Positions 40,201 to 48,289 of a stretch of 64,000 nucleotides of DNA are shown here, piece after piece. Numbering within the stretch: the stretch's first letter is position 1; each line of letters begins with the position of its first letter. Origin of the DNA: an uncultured Gammaproteobacteria bacterium (GTDB lineage Bacteria; Pseudomonadota; Gammaproteobacteria; UBA6429; Thiohalophilaceae); NCBI GenBank assembly GCA_937967995.1, contig CALBTB010000009.1, forward strand, positions 186,001-250,000, in the 5' to 3' direction. The notes beneath the pieces are model-generated. The model had not been told where the DNA came from and made no database searches. It worked only from the letters and a program-made list of their open reading frames with translations. Position numbers and translations under genes: made by a program.

Positions 40201-42742
40201 TAATACGAAAATTACTCATGTCGTTATTTCCATGTTGTATGGTGAATCCGGCAATGAAGAATATGAGGAAGCATTCAAGCTATATTATTCAAGTATATTT
40301 AATATTTCTAAATGTATGCAGGAGTATTTTACTGATCAGGATATTCAGTTAACTATTCTAATGGACAGTCAATCTCTGCCATATAATTCAAATTTAATGA
40401 ACCCATATCAAAGCCTGGCGGCTGGACCAATCAAGGTACTGGCGCAGGAGTCTGGCACGGTGAATATTAAATGGATAGATTTAAACAATTTTTCAGCAAA
40501 TGATAATAAAACACTATTTGATATAAAATATATAATCAATGATATATTCGAGCACAGAGATGAAGAGCATGTGGCGTATTATGGGAATTCCCGCTTCCTA
40601 AAGGACTATGAAAAAATCAACTACAATTTGGAAGAAACAACTTTATTTGAACAAAAAGATATTAGTGTTTTTGCGATCACAGGAGGTCTGGGTGGGCTGA
40701 GTGGTAAGTTGGCTGTACATCTTTCGAAGCTCAAAAACTCAAAGCTGATTATTTTATCGAGAACAACCGAAGAAGATATTAAAAATTCAGATATAAATAC
40801 TGGCAAGTATGATGTGCTTAATGAAATTACAGCTAATGCGTTATCTGTTGATATTATTGTTGGTGACGTGACTTCAAAAGACGATGTAAATAACCTGTTC
40901 AACCATATTAAGAAAAACTATAAACACCTCGATGTGTTATTTCATACAGCGGGTATTGTTAAAGACAATATTTTATCGTTGAAAACGCTTGAGGAAAGCA
41001 GGGATGTGCTGGATGTTAAGGTAAGAGGAGCTATAAATATTGGTGAGTCACTGAAGTTGATTAAGCCATCTAAAATAGTTTTCTTTTCATCAATCAGTTC
41101 TATTCTCGGATTAAGCGGGCAAGCCGATTATACATCTGCAAATTTATTTTTGGATGAGTATGCAACTTATCTTCGAGAGACAGCCGATGTCCCTACATAT
41201 TCATTTAATTGGTCTGTGTGGCGCGAAACGGGTATGGCTGTAGACATAGCCAATAATCTGGGCGAGTCAGATGGATATTCAAGTAAAGAACTAAAACATC
41301 ATATATTCGATAGCGTTAAGAAAATACGAAACGATATAATAGAATATAGCGGTAAATTAACAACAGAAAATTGCTGGTTTCTTAATGAACATAGATCAAA
41401 GAATGGTGTTGCACTTATTCCTGGTACCGCCTATCTTGAAATTGCCAAGGCAGCATATTCGATTGAGAATGAGGGTGATATACAGATTTCTGAAATTTAT
41501 TTTATATCACCCTTTGTTGTGTCAGATGGTAAAGTAAAAGAAATCAAAATAACTATACAAAAACAGGCGATTGGATCCCAGTTCTCAATTACAGGCACTA
41601 ATGGCGATGAGCATGTCCGTGGTGTAATAAACACACTGGACAATAATAGTAATTTCACTTCTATAAATATTGAATCGATACTGTCCAGATGTAATAAAAA
41701 GACAGAAGATAGGCGAGAATCCGCTGATCATAAATATTTACAATTTGGAGACAGGTGGAAGTGTACGAATTACATACACTATGGCAAAAAGGAAGCATTA
41801 ATTGATTTGCAACTAGATAAACATTATTTATCCGATCTGAATGAATACACGTTACACCCTGCGTTACTGGACATGGCGACAGGAACAGCACAAACACTGA
41901 ATCCAGATTATGACCCGTCCGTGGATTTATTCATTCCAGTATCGTATGGGCAAATTAACGTTTACAAACCATTGCCAGGTAGATTCTTTAGTCATGTTGT
42001 ATATGAAGCAGTTGAGGGAGAAGGCAGCAATACTTCTGTATTTAATATTCAACTTTTCGATACAGAGGGAAACATTCTGGTGACTATCGATGAGTTTGTC
42101 ATGAAGAAGATCAATCCTGCCGGATTGATGAATTTACAGGATAATTCAGAGAATAATGTCGAAAAAGTAAATGTTTTGTCTCCGGCAGAAGAGTTTTTCC
42201 TTCAAGGATACAGAACTGGTATAAATAATGAGGAAGGTTTTAGAATAATCGATTTTACAACTACTTTTTTGGATATACCACAAGTAGTCGTTTCTGCAGT
42301 GGATCTGCATGAATATATCGCTAATGCAAGAAATTTACGTTCAACCAGTGATATGGCAATGCCAACTAATGAAGAGCCAGTTGTTTCTCAGGCTAGACCA
42401 AATGTGGCAACGGATTATATTGAACCCAAGAGCGATGAAGAAAAAATAATTGCCAGTATCTGGAAGACCATGCTTGGTTTATCAGAAGTAGGTATTGATG
42501 ATGATTTTTTTGAGCTTGGTGGGCACTCATTATTACTAACACAGACAATTTCACGTTTAAGAAAAAAGTTTAACACAGATCTCCCGGTGCCGAAATTATT
42601 CGAGTCACCATCAGTAAGAGAATGGGCGAGTATTATTTCTTCGAATCTTGACTCGGAAGTTTCTTCAATTCCTTTAGTTATGCCAGTCGATCGTCGAGAA
42701 TTTACTAGAAACAGAAATACTTTAATGCAATTAGCATCATAA
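37235..42742 (+). CDS. Type I polyketide synthase, KS-AT-KR-DH-ACP
   Basis: 1835 aa. KS, about 8-430: active-site Cys181 (QTACSTS), His317 (THGTGT), His357 (NIGHLD). AT, about 540-830: GHSIGE with Ser628, and HAFH at about 724, the usual malonyl-CoA signature. KR: structural half about 950-1130, then TGGLGGLSG at 1149 and Tyr1299/Asn1303 (YTSAN), so ketoreduction looks intact. DH, about 1375-1640: His1386 in NEHRSKNGVALIP, one residue longer than HxxxGxxxxP, and Asp1546 (HPALLD). ACP with Ser1765 (LGGHSLL). DH after KR is unusual. No thioesterase. One malonyl extension of the loaded residue, reduced and possibly dehydrated, is predicted. Confidence 0.93.
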   Translation: MSHSFDDTDIAVVGMACRVPGANNIEQYWENLSNGIESIEIYDNKSLLDSGVPEDVLDDPNYVKSGCPLDNMEMFDAGFFGFSPKDAAIMDPQHRHFLEVSWEALEHAGYDPESYSGSIGVFAGSGHNSYMPYNLFTNPELLDNVGLFLLRHTSNDKDFLTTRASYCFDLKGPSINVQTACSTSLVATHLAVQSLLGGECDMALAGGVTIELPHRVGYLYKEGEILSPDGHCRAFDVDSKGTIFGSGAGVVVLKRADDAVSDNDSIYAIIKGSAINNDGSSKVGYLAPSVDGQSAAILEALELSNVPAESISYVETHGTGTPVGDPIEIAALTQAYNTQTDKTGFCAIGSVKTNIGHLDTAAGVAGLIKIILSLKNKKIPPSLNYKKPNPAIDFEHSPFYVNSKLSDWKSNTTPRRAAINSLGVGGTNSHIIIEEAPDTISSDVSLNNHLLVFSAKTKSSLNNYKEKLAEYLNNHADINITDVSYTQRNGRKPMKYRAALSARNIDEAVSILTESKSEFINESEAIENLEKVTFMFTGQGSQYSGMSKHLYESEELYRNEVNKCVEIANKFINSDIKEIIFSSESSEDVKNRLNDTEITQPALFIVEYCLAKLWQSWGVMPDYMIGHSIGEYVAACISNVINLEDAIKLVCARGRLMNSLPRGSMLVVSLDKEDIRGYLNEEISLAAANSPGLCVVSGKEEHIEALETKLQNKDIGCRKLKTSHAFHSEMMTPILSTFKSEMGEMEFNSPTIPFVSNLTGDWADERVTSPEYWADHLRNTVLFEEGMNKILSMQHGMALIEIGPGNTLSTFTAANNNKNDNHVIINSLPHPKKDTQDDLFIYSNLGKLWCSGYSVDWSYYDGDKKYSRIGLPTYCFDHQKYWITPGEKVTEKAHSSRLHKKNINEWLYQPGWKAKAIPKVSLLDKSANILHFRNTTEFSTDLHNELQKIDANLITVENDDSYASGNNKYSINLTSEVDCRQLFEELSNNNTKITHVVISMLYGESGNEEYEEAFKLYYSSIFNISKCMQEYFTDQDIQLTILMDSQSLPYNSNLMNPYQSLAAGPIKVLAQESGTVNIKWIDLNNFSANDNKTLFDIKYIINDIFEHRDEEHVAYYGNSRFLKDYEKINYNLEETTLFEQKDISVFAITGGLGGLSGKLAVHLSKLKNSKLIILSRTTEEDIKNSDINTGKYDVLNEITANALSVDIIVGDVTSKDDVNNLFNHIKKNYKHLDVLFHTAGIVKDNILSLKTLEESRDVLDVKVRGAINIGESLKLIKPSKIVFFSSISSILGLSGQADYTSANLFLDEYATYLRETADVPTYSFNWSVWRETGMAVDIANNLGESDGYSSKELKHHIFDSVKKIRNDIIEYSGKLTTENCWFLNEHRSKNGVALIPGTAYLEIAKAAYSIENEGDIQISEIYFISPFVVSDGKVKEIKITIQKQAIGSQFSITGTNGDEHVRGVINTLDNNSNFTSINIESILSRCNKKTEDRRESADHKYLQFGDRWKCTNYIHYGKKEALIDLQLDKHYLSDLNEYTLHPALLDMATGTAQTLNPDYDPSVDLFIPVSYGQINVYKPLPGRFFSHVVYEAVEGEGSNTSVFNIQLFDTEGNILVTIDEFVMKKINPAGLMNLQDNSENNVEKVNVLSPAEEFFLQGYRTGINNEEGFRIIDFTTTFLDIPQVVVSAVDLHEYIANARNLRSTSDMAMPTNEEPVVSQARPNVATDYIEPKSDEEKIIASIWKTMLGLSEVGIDDDFFELGGHSLLLTQTISRLRKKFNTDLPVPKLFESPSVREWASIISSNLDSEVSSIPLVMPVDRREFTRNRNTLMQLAS

Positions 42743-42753
42743 GCAGGAAATTA

Positions 42754-45700
42754 ATGATGTTGGATTCAGGTAATATTTCAGATATAACTTCCGCTGATTG
42801 CGATGATGATGTTTATGTTTTTCCAGCCACTTACCCGCAAAAACAATTGTGGTTTCTGCATAAATTAGATCCTTTCAGCCCGGCTTATAATATCCCCTTT
42901 ACTTATGAAGTATCCGGAGCCCTGGATGTAGTAATATTAAGAAAGGCAATTAATGAGATTATAAATAGACATGAAACTTTTCGAACGAACTTTTATGAAA
43001 CAAGCGACGGACTAGTCCAGTTTGTTACTAAATCGAGAAAAATCGATATACCAGTTATCGAAATCGTCGACAGTAGTGAAAAAAACTCGGAAATCGAATC
43101 TTTGGTAAAAGAAGAAGCAGTCAAGCCATTCGATTTGACGTCTCAGGCGTTAATACGTGGAAAAATAATAAAACGAAGTTCAAAAAGTTTTCTGATTTTA
43201 TTAAATTTCCATCATATTATTCTTGATCATATATCAATTGTACAATTTTCTGATGAGTTAGAGACAATATATAATTCAATGTTAGATGGAAAAAGTCATG
43301 GTCTTTTCAAGCCGGAATTGCATTATGGCGATTACTCTGTATGGCAAACTCAGTGGCAAAGTAACGAAATATTAAAGCCAAAATTGAAATTCTGGAAGGA
43401 ATTATTGAAGGATCGTGAATATTTTATTGATTTGCCTACTGATTATAAACGAAATCCATCCATTGAGCCGTATGGTTCAGAATACTATTTGCATTTTCCT
43501 CAGACGCTGGCAAATAAAATAAAAAGTTACAATAAGAAAAATTCTGTTTCGCTATATATCACGCTTCTTTCTGGTCTTGGTGTCCTGCTTGGTCGAATAA
43601 CCAATAAAAATAATCTGCTTATTGGGACCCCATTTGCTAATCGCGGGACTCAACCAGAGTTGGAAAAAGTAATGGGGTGTTTTATTAATACCATCCCAAT
43701 TCCAATTGAAGTTAATGAAGATTCTTCATTTAATGAAGTTATTAAAGTGGCACGCAAGAATGTTCTATCCGTAAATGCGAATCAGGAAGTGCCATTTGAA
43801 CAGATAGTTGAGTCTGTAAACCCAAAAAGAGATAGTTCATATAATCCATTGTTTCAGGTGAGCTTTACTTTTCAAGAACCACCTATGCAGCTTAATTTGA
43901 ATAAGCTCGAGATAAAATCACGATTTCAACATAATTACTCAGCAAAGTTCGATCTGATGTTCTGGTTATGGGAGTCAGATGACGGTATACGCGGTTCTAT
44001 AGAATATAACACTAATCTGTTTGACAGAGATACAGTGGTTCGACTGGCTAGAAATTACCAAAGATTAATGGAGAGCGCAGTTAATAATCCTGAGTTACCG
44101 ATATGCGAACTCGACATAATTAATGAATCCGAAATTAACACACTCCTGAACGAATGGAACGATACACAGGAAGAAATTAATCTGGATGATGGAATACAAT
44201 CTTTGTTGACAGGATCAATCTCTTCTAAGGCAGAAGAGGTCGCAATTGAATATAAAGAAAATAGACTGACTTATAACCAGCTCGAAGCCATAAGTAATAA
44301 AATTGCTAATTATATTATCAGTAAAAATATTGAAAAAAGCAGCTATATAGGCGTATGCCTCAACAGAAATGAAAAGATGCTACCAGTATTGTTGGGTATT
44401 CTAAAATCCGGATGTAGTTATTTACCACTGGATCCGGCTTTTCCGAATGACCGATTGACGTATATGCTGGAGGATTCCGGTTGTAAAACATTATTCACCG
44501 AATCCGGCCTGAATGATTCACTGGAAAATTATGTAGATCATGTTATCAAAATAGACTCTGATTGGGAGTTTATTGACCAGGCTTCTTCTGGTAATCCGGA
44601 TGTCAAGATCAATAAGGATGATATTGCCTATATCATCTATACTTCAGGATCGACAGGAAAGCCGAAAGGTGTTGTTGTTCCTCATGGTGCCGTCAAGAAC
44701 TTTCTTTTAAGTATGGCTAAGGAGCCAGGACTAAGCGATAACGACAAAGTGCTTGCAATAACAACGCTATCGTTCGATATTTCAGTACTCGAATTATTTC
44801 TTCCCTTATCTGTTGGTGCAGTACTGGTCATCGCAGATAAAAACGACTCATCAGATCCGGTCAGGTTAGCAGAATTACTAAAAGAACATAACATTTCGTT
44901 TATGCAGGCTACACCTGCAACGTGGCGAATCTTGTTAACTGCTGACTGGAATCCGGATCCGAAATTTAAGATTTTATGTGGTGGGGAGCCTCTATCATCA
45001 GAGTTAAGTGAAAACCTTTTATCAAAGGTAAATGAAATATGGAACATGTACGGGCCAACTGAAACGACTGTCTGGTCCACAATATATAAAATTACAGATA
45101 GCAAACAACCTGTATTAATCGGTAAGCCAATTAGAAATACCGAGGTCTATGTATGTGACAAGCACATGCAATTAAGTCCCATTGGGATACCAGGCGAACT
45201 GTATATAGGAGGTTATGGAGTCACAGCTGGCTATTTAAATCGCGATGAACTGACTAATGAGCGATTTATAAACAATCCATTTAAACCTGCAGCAGGCAAA
45301 CTATACAGAACAGGTGATATTGTAAAATATCGTTCAGATGGTAATTTAGAATATATTAACAGGGCAGATAACCAGGTAAAGGTCAGAGGATATCGGATTG
45401 AACCAGGGGAAATTGATGCAATTCTGGAGAAAATACCAGAAGTAAAACAATCAGTGACAGTGGTCAGAGAGGATACTCCTGGAGATAAGAGGCTAGTATC
45501 ATATTTGAGCGATAATAATGGCAGTGAAATAGAAGTAAATGATATAAGAAAGAATTTACGGAAATTTCTGCCAGATTACATGATTCCTCAGCATATTGTT
45601 CATATTGAGGAATTTCCGTTAACGCCAAATGGTAAAATTGATAAAAAGAATTTACCAGCGCCATTCGGTAGTTCGCTAAATGATGTATATGTGGCACCCA

Positions 45701-46008
45701 GAAGTACAGAAGAAGAAAAGCTTGCCGAAATATGGAAAACCATGATTGGATTAGATAAAGTGAGTGTTACCGATAATTTTTTTGATGTTGGTGGACATTC
45801 GCTTTTGTCTGTACAGGTCCTGGCTAAAATCAAGGAGCTGACTGGTGTGCAATTAAACCCCAGGGTACTGATTCAGAATTCACTGGAGCAGATTGCCCCT
45901 CTTTGTGGTTTCGATGATTTAAACTTAGTCGAGGAAGAAGCAGTACAGCGCCGTGATAGATCACAAAGTGGTTTTCTCAAAAAGCTTTTCATGAAATTAA
46001 ATAAATGA
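42754..46008 (+). CDS. NRPS module, condensation - adenylation - PCP
   Basis: 1084 aa. The condensation domain (about 20-450) has the catalytic HHIILDH at 153-159 and starts FPATYPQKQLWFLHKLDP. The adenylation domain (about 480-970) has YIIYTSGSTGKPKG near 626, SFDISVLEL, NMYGPTETTVWST, GDIVKYRSDG and the A10 lysine in PNGKIDKKNL. The code I read, DILQLGMVWK, is nearest to glycine codes. PCP with Ser1016 (VGGHSLL). The C-terminus ends shortly after the carrier, without thioesterase or reductase, so chain release must occur in trans. Start codon lies 11 bases after the PKS stop; the stop overlaps the first hydrolase (four bases). Confidence 0.93.
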   Translation: MMLDSGNISDITSADCDDDVYVFPATYPQKQLWFLHKLDPFSPAYNIPFTYEVSGALDVVILRKAINEIINRHETFRTNFYETSDGLVQFVTKSRKIDIPVIEIVDSSEKNSEIESLVKEEAVKPFDLTSQALIRGKIIKRSSKSFLILLNFHHIILDHISIVQFSDELETIYNSMLDGKSHGLFKPELHYGDYSVWQTQWQSNEILKPKLKFWKELLKDREYFIDLPTDYKRNPSIEPYGSEYYLHFPQTLANKIKSYNKKNSVSLYITLLSGLGVLLGRITNKNNLLIGTPFANRGTQPELEKVMGCFINTIPIPIEVNEDSSFNEVIKVARKNVLSVNANQEVPFEQIVESVNPKRDSSYNPLFQVSFTFQEPPMQLNLNKLEIKSRFQHNYSAKFDLMFWLWESDDGIRGSIEYNTNLFDRDTVVRLARNYQRLMESAVNNPELPICELDIINESEINTLLNEWNDTQEEINLDDGIQSLLTGSISSKAEEVAIEYKENRLTYNQLEAISNKIANYIISKNIEKSSYIGVCLNRNEKMLPVLLGILKSGCSYLPLDPAFPNDRLTYMLEDSGCKTLFTESGLNDSLENYVDHVIKIDSDWEFIDQASSGNPDVKINKDDIAYIIYTSGSTGKPKGVVVPHGAVKNFLLSMAKEPGLSDNDKVLAITTLSFDISVLELFLPLSVGAVLVIADKNDSSDPVRLAELLKEHNISFMQATPATWRILLTADWNPDPKFKILCGGEPLSSELSENLLSKVNEIWNMYGPTETTVWSTIYKITDSKQPVLIGKPIRNTEVYVCDKHMQLSPIGIPGELYIGGYGVTAGYLNRDELTNERFINNPFKPAAGKLYRTGDIVKYRSDGNLEYINRADNQVKVRGYRIEPGEIDAILEKIPEVKQSVTVVREDTPGDKRLVSYLSDNNGSEIEVNDIRKNLRKFLPDYMIPQHIVHIEEFPLTPNGKIDKKNLPAPFGSSLNDVYVAPRSTEEEKLAEIWKTMIGLDKVSVTDNFFDVGGHSLLSVQVLAKIKELTGVQLNPRVLIQNSLEQIAPLCGFDDLNLVEEEAVQRRDRSQSGFLKKLFMKLNK

Positions 46009-46766
46009 ATCCTTTTTTCTTTGGCGACAATAAAAATTTGTTCGGCATTTATCACTCACCCGGTGCTGAGCGAGACTTGCGCACCTCTGTTCTCATATGC
46101 AATCCCATAGGTCATGAGTATATACGAAGCTATCAGGTAGTACGTAGATTAGCGAAGAGATTGTCATCTGAAGGCTATCACGTTCTGCGTTTTGATTATT
46201 CATGCACAGGGGATTCCCACGGAGAGTCCACATCTGCCGACCTGTTGGCATGGTATAGTGACATTGATACTGCAGCAAAAGAACTTATGGAAATAAGTGG
46301 TTCTGAGAATTTACTGCAAATCGGTATCAGGCTAGGTGCGACATTACTTGTAAATTTAAGCTCAGAGGGATATAAACCAGATGCTAGTCGTACTATTCTG
46401 TGGGATCCAGTTATAAGTGGTGAAGATTATTTAGATAAAATGCAAGCCATGCACCGTGAGATGTCTGAAGATGCAAACAGATATTTGATTTATGATGACA
46501 AGAATGTCAGCGCCAAATATGAATGGTTGGGTTACAAATATAATGAGAAATTATTAGAGCAGTTGAAAAGACTTTCATTTTCATCAGGTTCATTGCACAA
46601 CGTATCTGTAATTTCTACAGTCGGGGAACATTATAACGATTTCGACACGTCGCGATTGCACATAGAAACAGTTAAGGAAAACTGTAATTGGGATGATATT
46701 AATAAAATAGAAGACTTTATACTGGTTAAAGAATTGCCGGATTATATAGTAAAGGCGGTAAAATGA
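46005..46766 (+). CDS. Alpha/beta hydrolase-fold protein lacking a nucleophile (exosortase-A-associated hydrolase-like)
   Basis: A 253-aa alpha/beta hydrolase-fold protein. The N-terminus (FFFGDNKNLFGIYHSPG, then SVLICNPIGHEYIRSYQVVRRLAKRL) and YHVLRFDYSCTGDSHGES match the hydrolases found as a pair in exosortase-A EPS loci. At the nucleophile elbow it reads GIRLGA with Arg109 where Ser or Cys is expected, so it is probably not a normal esterase; the same substitution appears characteristic of one member of that pair, from memory. It overlaps the NRPS and the next hydrolase by four bases each, so it must act with them. Possible roles: heterodimer partner, or acyl-chain binding during release. 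Confidence 0.78.
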   Translation: MNPFFFGDNKNLFGIYHSPGAERDLRTSVLICNPIGHEYIRSYQVVRRLAKRLSSEGYHVLRFDYSCTGDSHGESTSADLLAWYSDIDTAAKELMEISGSENLLQIGIRLGATLLVNLSSEGYKPDASRTILWDPVISGEDYLDKMQAMHREMSEDANRYLIYDDKNVSAKYEWLGYKYNEKLLEQLKRLSFSSGSLHNVSVISTVGEHYNDFDTSRLHIETVKENCNWDDINKIEDFILVKELPDYIVKAVK

Positions 46767-47578
46767 AGGAGCGCGTTTACACATTCGGTGAACAGGGTAA
46801 TTTGATTGGCATAATAACGGAGTCGGAGTCCAGCGTCCCTGACGATGTTGGTGTCATATTATTAAATGCAGGACTGGTACATAGAATAGGTCCTTTTCGC
46901 ATGAATGTGACTTTGGCAAGATCTATAGCAGCCAGGACCAAGCATCATGTTTTCAGGTTTGATATATCCGGGTTAGGAGATAGCGAAAGACTTAATACAG
47001 GAGTAGACCGCGACGAACAGATAATTGGAGATATTAAACAAGCGCTCGATTTTTTTTCTAGAAAGACAGGCCAGAATAAGTTTATCGTGATAGGTTTATG
47101 CACTGGCGCAGATCATGCACATAAAATTACTGTGGCTGACGAGCGTGTTACAGGTGCGGTATTACTGGATGGATATGGATATCCAACTATTAAATATTAT
47201 TTAAATAAATATGGGAAAAAGATATTAAATCCGATCAAATGGTTTAAAAAGATTAAGAAAATAACAAATAGTCGCAATAATACTGGTGCAGAATCAGGAG
47301 TCGAGTCTTATTATTGGAAATTGCCGCCTAAGGACATATTTCGCAATGATCTACAAAGCCTGATTAACAGAGAAGTCAAAATGTTTTATGTCTATTCGGG
47401 TGGCGTGACTGATTATTTTAATTACAAGGAGCAATTAGCGGATTCATTTAAAGGCATGCAGCTTGATAAATATATCCAGTTCGAATATTTTCCTGAGGCG
47501 GATCATACTTATTCATTTAGCGGGCACAGAGATAAACTAATAGGGGTTATACTGAACTGGATAGAGGCCAGATTTTAA
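46763..47578 (+). CDS. Alpha/beta hydrolase with cysteine nucleophile (exosortase-A-associated hydrolase-like)
   Basis: A 271-aa alpha/beta hydrolase. The elbow is GLCTGA with Cys113 as nucleophile; the likely partners are Asp217 (GVTDYF) and His248 (EADHTYS), a Cys-Asp-His triad as in dienelactone hydrolases. VFRFDISGLGDSER is the usual strand before the elbow. Since no thioesterase domain is present on the NRPS/PKS proteins, this is the best candidate for releasing the product from the last carrier or for hydrolysing/transferring it. The ATGA overlap with the preceding hydrolase implies one transcript. Its 3' end overlaps the convergent PPTase gene by four bases. Confidence 0.8.
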   Translation: MKERVYTFGEQGNLIGIITESESSVPDDVGVILLNAGLVHRIGPFRMNVTLARSIAARTKHHVFRFDISGLGDSERLNTGVDRDEQIIGDIKQALDFFSRKTGQNKFIVIGLCTGADHAHKITVADERVTGAVLLDGYGYPTIKYYLNKYGKKILNPIKWFKKIKKITNSRNNTGAESGVESYYWKLPPKDIFRNDLQSLINREVKMFYVYSGGVTDYFNYKEQLADSFKGMQLDKYIQFEYFPEADHTYSFSGHRDKLIGVILNWIEARF

Positions 47579-48201
47579 CAGATCGTTGTCGCAGCAAGAG
47601 AGTAAATATGAAATTTTTTGACTTTATAGCGACCAATAAAATTAACGTTTTTAATTTCATGCTTCTTAAAAACAACAGAGTAGGTGTTTTGGTCATCAAT
47701 ATTGATAGAGATATCGCTAAAATTTAGTTTGATATTCAGCGCCTGTGAAATGCATTTATAAACAGATTCTTTGGCGCTAAAAAATAATGGACCTAAATAA
47801 TCGTATCCGGATTTTTTGATATACCTGTATTCTTCCGGGTTCGTGAAATATTCAATAACACTATCTTTTAATGGATGGTTCTTTTCTATATCAAGGCCAA
47901 GCCCAGCATAATACTGGTTATAGCTGACAATTGCACCACTGACATGGTTGCTGTGAGAGATGCTACCAACAATATTTTCTGGCCAGATAGGCGATCGGTC
48001 GGGATTTCGTAAAATCTTTTCAGTGGGGGAGCCAAGCAGATTACAGGCAAGTTTTGCGCATTGCCTGCCAGCTACAAACTCGCGGCGTCGCTTTTCGCTT
48101 GCTTTCGAAATATAATTTTCTTCATCAGAATGAAGATTATGCTTTGATTGACTGATGCGGCATAAAGCATAAGCAGTATTTTCAGGAAAAAAGCCAGTCA
48201 T
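47575..48201 (-). CDS. 4'-phosphopantetheinyl transferase (Sfp/EntD type)
   Basis: Transfers phosphopantetheine from CoA to the serine of carrier domains, converting the PCPs and ACP of the adjacent synthases to holo form. The 208-aa protein has RREFVAGRQCAKLA, the core SISHSNHVSGAIVS, magnesium-binding GLDIEKN and FSAKESVYKC. It is encoded convergently with the hydrolases with overlapping 3' ends, an arrangement that keeps it linked to the cluster. It may be transcribed from its own promoter; none is clear. Confidence 0.92.
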   Translation of the reverse strand: MTGFFPENTAYALCRISQSKHNLHSDEENYISKASEKRRREFVAGRQCAKLACNLLGSPTEKILRNPDRSPIWPENIVGSISHSNHVSGAIVSYNQYYAGLGLDIEKNHPLKDSVIEYFTNPEEYRYIKKSGYDYLGPLFFSAKESVYKCISQALNIKLNFSDISINIDDQNTYSVVFKKHEIKNVNFIGRYKVKKFHIYSLAATTIC

Positions 48202-48251
48202 AGGTGAAAGTATAAATCACCCATTTTCAAGGTCGCAAGAGGGGATTATTC

Positions 48252-48281
48252 AGGCTGAGTTATTATTATTTTGCTCAGCCT
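48252..48281 (-). terminator. Hairpin after the beta-helix gene (weak terminator)
   Basis: AGGCTGAG and CTCAGCCT form a perfect 8-bp stem with a 14-base loop, eight bases beyond the stop of the minus-strand beta-helix gene. The stretch after it on that strand is not T-rich, so it may only slow or stabilise the transcript. Confidence 0.4.
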
Positions 48282-48289
48282 TCGTATAT

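Noticed and set aside
32533..48201. Siderophore cluster reading
   Set aside because: No TonB receptor, periplasmic binding protein or ferric reductase nearby, and no ornithine/lysine N-hydroxylase; kept only as speculation.
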